This document shows positions 10,817 through 19,630 of a DNA stretch of 64,000 nucleotides, in pieces. The translations under genes were made by a program, and so were the position numbers. The notes under the pieces were generated by a model that saw nothing but the letters and a program-made list of their open reading frames with translations, was not told the DNA's origin and did no database searches. Position 1 is the first letter of the stretch, and every line of letters begins with the position of its first letter. Origin of the DNA: Schistocerca nitens (taxonomy: Eukaryota; Arthropoda; Insecta; Orthoptera; Acrididae); the NCBI RefSeq assembly GCF_023898315.1, contig NC_064621.1:537685383-537749382 (forward strand). Direction: 5' to 3'.

Positions 10817-11617
10817 ATGTTTGAAGTTGAGCATCCATGATACTCTTTTGCCTATGATAGTTAAAAGTCTCTTCTATGCTGTAATTTTCCAGAAATAGTA
10901 ATCTTTAGCGGAATATCGGTAAGCAACGACAGAAGCCAGTTAAAAAATCTTTGTAGGGATACGTCTTTCATTCTTGAAGGATTTGTATATGTTGCGAACA
11001 AGGCATATCATCTTTAGAAATAATATATATGATCAGTAGCGCTTACCTGCAGCTGCGCTCGCGCATCAGTAGCTTTTTTATGGTGAGTGATGGTGAGTAA
11101 TATTACTGTCTGTGCAACAACATCAGCTGCCCTCACGTGTCACGGGTAAGAACATCTCATGTTGAGCGCGCCACTCTCCCCCTTCCAAACTGCCCCATCG
11201 GTATGCGCGGTGTCGCTTCCGACCAGTGCACACACAGGGACGTAGGTAGGATTGCGTATCCATGCAATGGGCTATTGAAGTAGCTATACATTACAAACGT
11301 GTACACTATGCAACATAGACTATGCAGTTAAACACACTGAAGATTGTATAAGCATTGTGACCATAACTTTGAATCATATCACATAGAACATACCAATCAG
11401 TAAAAGCAGTTTCACTCCATAGTTTTCGCAGTGCTATTCCCACATCAAATTTCATCGAAATCTGTTCAGAGTGTTAATCGTAAAAGCGTAACAGACATAT
11501 AATTTTAGATAACAAGGTTTGGGGATGACAGAGATCTATTCCAATTATCAGTTGATAAAATAGTCAAGAACGCAATATTTAATTTAGGTACTGATGATTG
11601 CATACTTGATTGTTTTA
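10817..11617. other. No recognised feature
   Basis: No gene or classifiable repeat was found. Individual reading frames are short. Confidence 0.5.
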
Positions 11618-12420
11618 TTAAGGGGAGTAGGACGCCAAATGGGCCGACTTGGAGCAGGAGATACACCACAGGACGTTTTAAATTCCATTGTCTATGCTTG
11701 TACAAATAATTTCCTACAGCTTTGTCAGCATGACGAGGAAGGATACAGGATTCACTCTCATAGGAGTGTAAGTTCAAAAAGATAAAAAAATAATTTTTTA
11801 ACGTTTGAAATTTCATCATTTTTTCACTTACCATTGGCTGCATTTGTTGCTATAGGTACACTTCTCTTCATAAGTAAGATAGATTCCTCTATGAATTCTG
11901 CACTGCTTTTTGAAAAAAAAAACTCCTTAATACAGAACTTCATAATTTTCTAAATCTATTGAAAACTGTGGTAAAAATTGAGATAATTAATTATAAAATT
12001 TGAATTTTTTCTCAGCATGGAAGTTTGAAATATAACAGTTCATTCATTTTTTCATAAATTAAATAAATTATAGAGTTTCGTACACCTGTAAGTATGGTTT
12101 GTATGCTGCACTAAATTCATGGAAGAATCTCTCTTACTTACGAAGAAAAATGTACATATAGCAACAAATGCAGCCAATAGTAAGTGAAAAATTATGAAAT
12201 TTCGCATGGAAAAAGAAATTATTTTTCTATGTTTTTCAACTTCCACTGCTATGAGTACGAATACTGAATCCTTCTTGGCCATGCTGACAAAGTATTATGA
12301 ATTTATTTGTAGAAGTATAGACAGTGGAAATTAAAATGTCCTGGACTTTGAATTACGATATCTCTTTTTCCGTGATCCGATTTTAATGAAATAACTCCTA
12401 TTTGGTGGCCCAACCTGCGC
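11618..12420. repeat. Fold-back (inverted repeat) element
   Basis: The left arm (about 11618-11915) and right arm (about 12075-12420) are reverse complements of one another, with recognisable interruptions. Matching blocks include CAATGTCTATGC/ACTGTCTATACTT next to TACAAATAA, CTTTGTCAGCATG, and TTGGCTGCATTTGTTGCTAT. About 160 bp of AT-rich sequence separates the arms. The left arm is shorter in places. No protein is encoded. It resembles a MITE-like fold-back, but I cannot name the family. Confidence 0.72.
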
Positions 12421-13180
12421 TCAAATCGCCTGCGAAAACGCTCTGAAAATTCGTCTTGTAGTTTTGGAGAAGCGTGTTCAAATAGACAGAGGAATAGACA
12501 CGACAATTTCACAAATTTATTATTAATATCGAAGATGATGGCCGTGAGATATGACGACTGTAATGTTGCTGTCAATGTCTCCTACATCATGCTTCTCAAT
12601 GACTTTGCTACAAATTTTAGTGAACAGTTCCGTACGCCTAAGTTTGGAAACTCTTTTATGTGATGATGAAATTATTTTTCTTAGCTTTGTTAATTATACC
12701 TAGAGTACTTGCGTGTAACAAGTTGAGCCGTGCGTGGCTCGTGTTCCCGCAATCATGTATTTTACACCCTGTTTTTAAGGTACTTCCACCTCACTACGTT
12801 AATTTAAATTACTACTGTCACTGAGTTGCTGCTTTGCCTGACCGTGAGCGGCGTTAGCAGCGCGTGTCGCTATATCCCCTCTAGTAGTATCTTTGCTCGA
12901 CTGCTATTACTTCCCCGTCGTTGTCTGTCGAAAGAGAGTTCGGGTCGCGAGTTCGGGCTGCCAGTGAGTTGGAACGCGTCTGGAGCGCAGTCCGAACTTG
13001 CCAGTCAGGGAGTTGCAATGTGGCACTAGTGCAGTCGGGTTGGAGCAGCAGTGAGGTTGACATGGTTCGCCCGACCATTGCCGCCGCGCATCACTTGAGC
13101 CGGGCCACGGTCTTGGTGGATCGTCGGTCGGTCGTCCTGCCGAATGACGCGTTTTGGCTCGCCGATCCTTCATGTCTTGG

Positions 13181-13181
<1 letters not shown>

Positions 13182-13237
<56 letters not shown>
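13182..13237. repeat. (GT)n microsatellite
   Basis: This is a perfect GT dinucleotide run that decays into GTGCGTGCGTGC. It explains the long cysteine-valine stretch seen in overlapping reading frames, so those frames are not evidence of genes. Confidence 0.97.
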
Positions 13238-13241
<4 letters not shown>

Positions 13242-13768
13242 CGTGCATCGACTCTCGATTTGTCTTCTTGTGTACTTAGTTACTCTTGGGTATCGTCAGG
13301 TCTTCATGCAAGTGTTTGTCAGGTTGCGTATGTAGTTGGCATTATTGCCACTGACGACTATTTTAGATGTTGTCGACATTCTGCGGGCGGTCAGTCGGTT
13401 GCTTCTGACCAGGGAAGTTATTTCCGCGCGGTACAGTCGGCTGGGTCTGCTGGTGGTCCCTGCCCAGTGTTGGAGCGTGTGTGGAGCTGTCCGATCGCCA
13501 CGAGCTTCGTGGTTCATTGACCCAGGACATTAAAGTTGAGTAGTGTTTTCAACTACCCAAGCCACGTCCATTCATGTTGTGTGATTCGTTTCGGTGGTTC
13601 GCTGTTGAGGAGTGTACTAAACTTATGTTAACAGCTCCCTCAAATCACCCATTCCACTTAGTAGACTACACCGAGTATTTCTGTTGCTGAAATTTAGCCG
13701 ACATGGCGTGCAATTAACTATATTGGTTGACTACAATTGTAGTGCGCCAGCGGAATTTTGTGCATTGT

Positions 13769-13962
13769 GGCCGGTAGTGTTTTGGTTACCTGCCCTGGCC
13801 GCTGACGTAAATTCAGGCAGTGTTCCTTTTTAGTGAAGTTATCTATATTACCGTATTTCAAATTCAAGTGTACCAGAGGTATTTTCAATTTTCTGCCTTC
13901 TGGCCGTTAGTGTTCCGGTTACCTGCTCTGGCCACTAACGTAATTCCAGGCAGCGTCCTTTC
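13769..13962. repeat. Direct repeat inside the LTR-like block
   Basis: Two diverged copies about 134 bp apart (13769-13830 and 13903-13962) share TGGCCG.TAGTGTT, GGTTACCTGC.CTGGCC and a CAGGCAG.GT.CTTT tail. Internal duplication is common in long LTRs. Confidence 0.7.
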
Positions 13963-14371
13963 CTCACTTGTTGTTGCTGTCCAACATGGTGTGTAGTTTT
14001 GACAGCTTAATATATATTTCGTTGTGGATAATCACGTTCGTAACCTTTTGTATTTGAGTTGTCATATACCGACTGGTGGCAAGCAAGTCGTTTTGTCGGT
14101 CGGTCAGTGACTGTCTCCTGGTTGGGTCCCGACGGATCAAGTGTAGTTGGGCGCAACACCTGTCTCACCTAAGTGAACGAGGGTAGACCAACCTCCCTGG
14201 AGGCTTCTGAGTGCCGTTTCCTTTATTGTCCTTCTCACCGGTGTTTAATTGTCTGCTTATAATCTGTCATAGCCCATGACTTAAAAAAATTCTTACTTTT
14301 ACTGGATCTTATGTATTTTTGAATTTTGGAAAATAAATTGTGGGCCTTCAGCCACTTAAATCATTATTCCA

Positions 14372-14399
14372 AAAACAAAACAAAACAAAACAAAAAAAA
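14372..14399. repeat. (CAAAA)n-like A-rich run
   Basis: This is a short run of CAAAA units within the LTR-like block. It has no further features. Confidence 0.85.
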
Positions 14400-14829
14400 G
14401 ACATTGTGGCCTTCTGCCTTTGAAAGGTTATGGTAATTTATTTTAAAATCTTGAAAATTTTATTGTGGGCCTTCAGCCGTTTGTATTGCAGCTTGTTTAT
14501 GTTTGTCTATTCACCCTTGCTTTGAGGCTCTGAGCCTCTTTGTGTATGTATATGTTAATTATTTCATTTGTAATTTTAGCTGCATGTTTTTACCACTTGA
14601 GATTTATCTTGTTGCTTTAAGATTTCTTGTTTGGAGGCCTTCAGCCATGAAATAATTTCCTTTTTGAAATTCATAGTTCAAGATGTTCTCCTATGCGCCG
14701 TTTTGGTTTAAAGGTGTTATTAAATTACAATAAAATACAATTTTGAGTGAACCTGACCGACACCTTATTTGGCCCTTTCCACAATCCTAATCACCTGTTC
14801 TGCCCAGCGGTTTTAGCGGACGTTTCACA

Positions 14830-15564
14830 AACTGCAGATCACATGACATAAAAAAGTGGGTGTAACAGCTGCTTTAATTAAGATATTTCTTTATTACCAA
14901 AAAGTTCATCAAAATGGGTGGTAGTCAGCCTTACAAAATAAACTGCTATCTTTCTATGAAGTGATTCAACTTAAATAACTAACTTCTTTCCACCAGACGC
15001 CTAGAATATGCCTATTCTACATATGGAAACTTCAGAGTAATTTTTCTGACTCATAGTTATTACTTTCAGGCAAAAAAGGATCTGTTTTAAGTGTGAATCT
15101 GCTTGGTCTTTGCGGTGTTGGAGGTGGAGGAAAATATGCTATTACGCCCACTTTCAAGCTTCCTGTTCGCTGCTGATTGTTTGTGGACAAATGTGTCATA
15201 TTTTCCTCCTCTTTTAACACTGAAGCGACCACTCGTCAGTCGCAACTAACGATAAGCTCGGAGAGGTGGGCGTTTAGAACAGGTTTTCAATTTTTCCGAG
15301 AGAAATGTGTTTGTCTTGAATTTAATCGGTCTTGTCGTCCTTTTAACTTGCGTATTCTTAAAATGAGGGGCACTGTTCCCAATTTTAATGTTCCGTGAGG
15401 TTTCTGGGTCTCACATTTGATGAACAACTCAATCGTTACCACATCTGAGGAATAATAAGGCCAAAGGTTTAAAGTCATTGAATACACTCAAAGAATGGGA
15501 CGGAAATCGGTAGATGTGATGTACGTGTACAGAAAGACAAATGATTACAATTTCAGAAAACTTG
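14830..15564. other. No recognised feature
   Basis: This stretch holds short overlapping frames on both strands at about 15030-15490 and none has a recognisable motif. No repeat was assigned. Confidence 0.5.
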
Positions 15565-16654
15565 GATAATTTATTCAAGAGGAAGAGCCTTTCAAATGTA
15601 GAAAGTCAGTAACGCATTGGTCCACCTCTAGCCCTTACGTAAGCAGTTATTCGGCTTAGCACTGATTGGTAGAGGTTCTGGATTTCTTCCTGGGGAAAGC
15701 CGTGCCACATTCTGTCCAACTTGGCCGTTACATGGACAGGATCACGAGATGCTTGGGAGACCCTGTCCATAAACCTCCAAAGGTATTCAGTTGGCTAGGG
15801 ATGTGGTGACCTTGCTGTCCAAGACAGGGTTGGCCAAGCACGAAGAGAAGAGAAGCCTTGTGCGGGCGGCCATTATCTTGCTGAAATGTAAGCGCAGGAT
15901 GGTTTGCCATGAAGGGCAACAAAACAGGACGTAGACTATCGTCGACGAACTGCTGTGCTGTAAGGATGCCGCGGATGATAAACAAAGTGGTGCTGTTATT
16001 AAAAGGCGTGGCTCCATCACTCCCGGTTGTCGTGCTGTGTGGCGGGCGACTCTGAGGTTGGCATACCGCTGCCGCCGCTGGTCATCGGAGCTCAGTCCGA
16101 AGTGCGGCTCATCATTGAACACGACTGTACTCAGATCAATGAGGTTCCAGGCCGAAGATGTCTGGAGACGCAAGGACAGCAGTGGGACACTAACCTGCGT
16201 CTCACCCGCCATACAGGGAGTGGTGCCACGAGGACACCTTCGGTTGTCATCCGTGGCGTACTTACAGGACGGTATTCAATGCCTCGTTTACTTGCCCTTC
16301 ATGGCAAGGCATCCTGCGCTTTAATTTCAACAAGGTAATACCCGACCTCAAGCGGCAAGGATATCTACTGCTTTTTTTCGTGCTTCCCAAACCCAATCTT
16401 GGCCAGCAAGGACACCTGGTCTCTTCTCAGTTGAAAACTTGTGCAGCATTATGGGCAGGGGCCTCCAACTAGCTCTGTATTCTGACAATCTGTATAGCCA
16501 ACTGCACAGAATCTGCCACGATATCCCTCAGGAGGACATCCAAAACGTCCATGAATCAATACCAAGCCGAATAACTGCTTGCGTAAAAGCTAGAGGGGGC
16601 AACGCGTTATTGACTACCTCAATTAGAGAGGCTCTTTCTCTTGAGTAAATCATC
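15565..16654. mobile_element. Two Tc1-type 3' halves joined head-to-head
   Basis: The left arm (15565 to about 16168) carries a Tc1 transposase on the minus strand. It holds FNDEPHF for the first aspartate block, TFQQDNGRPHKA for the second, and EEIQNLYQSVLSRITA near the C-terminus. The right arm (about 16169-16654) carries the same protein end on the plus strand: WDTNLR, VENLCSIMG and EDIQNVHESIPSRITACVKARGG. Both outer ends are the same 3' terminal sequence (GATAATTTATTCAAGAG against GATGATTTACTCAAGAG when read inward). The result is a diverged fold-back structure of two 3' halves. The 5' ends of both are missing and neither gene can be active. Confidence 0.85.
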
Positions 16655-16657
16655 TAA

Positions 16658-17442
16658 CAAGGGAACCTCCCCATCGCACCCCCCCTCAGATTTAGTTATA
16701 AGTTGGCACAGTGGATAGGCCTTGAAAAACTGAACACAGATCAATCGAGAAACTTGGAAGAAGTTGTGTGGAACTATGAAAAAAATAAGCAAAATATACA
16801 AACTCAGTAGTCCATGCGGAAGATACGCAACATCATGGAGAGTGTGCTCCCAGGAGCGCCGTGGTCCCGTGGTTAGCGTGAGTAGCTGTGGAGCGAGAGG
16901 TCCTTGGTTCTAGTCTTCCCTCCAGTAAAAACTTTAATTTTTTATTTTTAGACAATTATTATCTGTTCGTCCGTCCGTCCGATGCGAGGTAACTGCGCCG
17001 TAGTATGGGGACGCTACACCTAAACAAACATCGAAACACACGACGTCAGTCGACTACAGCGGACGGAAGAGAGAGTATTCCTGCTAACGAGGCTCCCTGG
17101 CTGGCAGTTGACTGTTCGCTACTTTGGACCGACAGATAATAAATTTTCGGAAAATAAAAAAAATTAAACTATTCACTCGAGGAAGACTTGAACCAAGGAC
17201 CTCTCGTTCCGCAGCTGCTCACGCTAACCACGGGACCACGGCGCTCCTGGGAGCACATTCTCCTTGATGTTGCCTATCTTCCGCATGAAGTACTCAGTTT
17301 GTATATTTTGCTTATTTTTTTCATAGTTCCACACAACTTCTTCCTGTTTTCTCGATTGATCTGTGTTCAGTTTTTCAAGGCCTATCCACTGTGCCAACTT
17401 ATAACTAAATCTGAGAGGGGTGCGATGGGGAGGTTCCCTCGT
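16658..17442. repeat. Fold-back element with a tRNA-like unit in each arm
   Basis: The arms of about 300 bp (16658-16965 and about 17135-17442) are near-perfect reverse complements, starting ACAAGGGAACCTCCCCATCG on the left. They flank a unique centre of about 170 bp. Each arm holds a tRNA-like stretch (about 16853-16925 on plus; its mirror about 17180-17250 on minus) with a GTGGTTAGCGTGAG A-box-like part and a GGTTCTAGTCTTCCC or equivalent B-box-like part. The two tRNA-like units point toward the centre. No protein is encoded. Confidence 0.85.
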
Positions 17443-17999
17443 AAGTTTTCTGAAACTGGAATCTTTCGTTCGTCAGCACATGTTCATTACATCACCTGAT
17501 TTCCGTCCCATTCGGATAATTCCTTCGTGGCACATCGTTTTTAAATATAATATAAAATACCTCAACCACAGGTCATGGAAGGTAGAGCAAACATCTCTGC
17601 TCCAGTTGTAGAGGCGTTTGTGCGCTCTCACCTTCGCTGGCACTGCTAGGCCATCTCATCTCAAGATTGGCGATGCTATTCACCGTGAGCGGATTCGGTT
17701 GGCGACGAGAGCATATTGGATAAATTCGATACCCACCTCCTGTGTTGCGGTTGGTGAACCACCGCCCGTCATCCTTCAGCGGATCCTCACGATGTGACAT
17801 GTACTGTCCACCTCGCTGTCCCCAGCATTCCATAGCATTGCTCACCCTCCAGTTGAGTGACTATTCAGAAAGAGGCCAAAAGCAACAAAGCCTTCTGTGA
17901 TTTGCGCGCGGCAGAACGTAGTAGTTCTTAATATGGGCCATATTTCTGCGGTTCATCGAGGGTGGAGTCGTTTGCTGCCCTAGTTTACAAGGAGATCCA
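17443..17999. other. No recognised feature
   Basis: No gene or classifiable repeat was found. The part after 17880 may already belong to the LINE that begins at about 18000, but I cannot read a protein motif in it. Confidence 0.45.
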
Positions 18000-19264
18000 G
18001 ATTTAATTTTGGATTTATAAGTGGACTCCAGGCTAAGTTTTTGAATCGATATTTTACAGAAATTTGTCAGAGCACTGTGACTGGCTCGAAGGCTTCTTAA
18101 GTAACAGAAGCCAGTATCTTGTGCTCGACGCCGAGTGTTCATCAGAGACTGGGGTAACACGAGGAATGCCCCAGGGAAGCGTGATAGGACCGTTGCTATT
18201 TTCTATATACATAAATGATCTGGCAGACAGGGTGGGCGGCAGTCTGCGGTTTTCGCTGATGGTGCTGTGGTGTACAGGAAGGTGTCCAAGGTAAGTGACT
18301 GTGGGTCGATAGCCGGCCGGTGTGGCCGAGCGGTTCTAGGCGATTCAGGACCACTACGGTCGCAGGTTCGAATCCTGCGTCGGGGATGGATGTCTGTGAT
18401 GTTCTGAGGTTAGTTAGGTTTAAGTAGTTCTAAGTTCTAGGAGACTGATGACCTCAGAAGTTAAGTCCCATAGTGCTCAGTGTCATTTGAACCATTTTTT
18501 GTGGGTTGATACAAGATGACCTGGACAAAAGTTCTAGTTGATGTGATGAATGGCAGCTGGGTCCTGATGTAGAAAAATTTAAGTTAATGCGGATGAGTAG
18601 GAAAAACAAACCCGTAATGTTCGGATACAGCATGAGTAGTGTCCTGCTTGATAAAGACAGTTCGTTTAAATATGTGGACGTAACGTTGCGAAGCGATATG
18701 AAATGGTCCGGGCATGTGAGGCTTGTGGTAGGGAAGGTGAATGGTCGATTTCGGTTTAATGGGAGAATTTTAGGAAAGTTTAAGTTCATCTATAAAGGAG
18801 ACCGAATGTAGGACGCTGGTGCGACCTATTATTGAGGACTGATCATGTGTTTGGGTTCCGCACCAGGTCAGATTGAAAGGAGGCATCGAAGCAATTCAGA
18901 GGTGAGCTGCTAGATTTGCTTCCGGTAGATCCGATCAGCTTGCAAGTGTTACGGATATGCTTCGGGAGTTCAAGTGGGAATCCCTGGAGGGAAGAAGACA
19001 TTCGTTTCGAAGAACACTAGACAGAAAATTTAGAGAACCAGCATTTGTATATGACTGCTGAACGATCATACTGCCGCCAACATATATTTCTCGTGGGGAT
19101 CACGAATATAAGATGTGAGAAATTAGGGCTTATACGAAGGCATACAGATAGTTGTTTTTCTCTTGCTCTGTCTGCGAGCGGAACAGGAAGGTAAACGACT
19201 AGTTTTGATACAGGGTACCCTCCGCCACTGTCCTGTGACTTGCGGGCTATGATATAAATGTAGA
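18000..19264 (+). pseudogene. Non-LTR retrotransposon RT fragment with SINE insertion
   Basis: The plus strand at 18064-18260 reads SEHCDWLEGFLSNRSQY, then GVTRGMPQGSVIGPLLFSIYINDLAD, the RT palm region before the catalytic F-A-D-D box. The catalytic box itself is lost (RFSLMVLW where a FADD-like motif is expected). The sequence is interrupted by a SINE at 18312-18500. After it, 18587-18811 gives KLMRMSRKNKP, SSFKYVDVTLRSDMKWSGH and VVGKVNGRFRFNGRILGK. The 3' end carries GTAGATATAGATGG near 19258. The fragment at 880-2035 is a relative. The clade is Jockey/CR1-like by motif, which I infer. Confidence 0.82.
18312..18500 (+). repeat. tRNA-headed SINE, type A
   Basis: This is a full copy on the plus strand. 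The tRNA-like head GCCGGCCGGTGTGGCCGAGC contains the A box, and AGGTTCGAATCCTGCGTCGG contains the B box. The body runs from TTAGTTAGGTTTAAGTAGTT to GTCATTTGAACCATTTTT. An 11-bp target-site duplication flanks it (18301-18311 GTGGGTCGATA; 18501-18511 GTGGGTTGATA, one mismatch). The long variable-arm-like segment in the head suggests a class II (Leu/Ser-type) tRNA ancestor. Confidence 0.93.
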
Positions 19265-19610
19265 TATAGATGGATCTAAACAGGGTAATTCCATCGTCTG
19301 TGCTGTGTTATTTCCAGAATATGTTCTCAAGATTTGCTTACATGCTATATTTACAGTGTATGATACTGAATTATACGCGATCTTGAGGGCACTGGAGCAG
19401 ATGCGGCAACTTCCTGGTACCAGATTCCTCATCAGCGCCACTGATTAAGTCCCCTTCAGGCTATACTTCACGCGTGTCCAACAGAAAAGCATCTTGAGCT
19501 GATGCACGACATCCTTTTCCCCTTACAGAGGCAGAACAAGGAGGTGTCGTGTCGCTGAGTTCCAGGGCACGTGGGTGCCAGGGTAATGAAGAAACACACG
19601 GTGCTGCTAA
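19265..19610 (+). pseudogene. LINE RNase H domain, 5' part (split by RTE insertion)
   Basis: The plus strand starts at DGSKQGNSIVCAVLFPEYVL, then AIFTVYDTELYAILRALEQM. These are the first and second acidic blocks of RNase H (D in DGS, E in AELYAI-type). After frameshifts it continues HDILFPLQRQNKEV and VPGHVGARGNEE, the third block region. RNase H domains of this type sit at the C-terminus of I/R1/LOA-like LINEs. Sequence breaks at about 19610, where the RTE element begins, and resumes near 22906. The upstream RT of this LINE is not in the window. Confidence 0.78.
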
Positions 19611-19630
19611 AAATGTTGTTGTTGTGGTCT

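Larger units (their letters stand above)
12714..14829 (+). mobile_element. Probable solo LTR of an LTR retrotransposon
   Basis: This block of about 2.1 kb begins TGTAACAAG and ends TTTCACA, i.e. TG...CA, the usual LTR termini. It has GC-rich 5' and AT-rich 3' parts, AATAAA-type signals near 14330 and 14732, and no open frame that carries a retroviral motif. The 3' part repeats a GTGGGCCTTCAGCC-like phrase four times (about 14340, 14405, 14463 and 14636). No target-site duplication could be fixed, no internal region (primer site, gag, pol) lies on either side, and orientation is a guess. The LTR call is an inference and could be wrong. Confidence 0.38.

Noticed and set aside
12921..13520. 199-aa open frame with a long Cys-Val run
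   Set aside because: The run is the translation of the (GT)n microsatellite. The rest has no motif, and overlapping frames are open on both strands.
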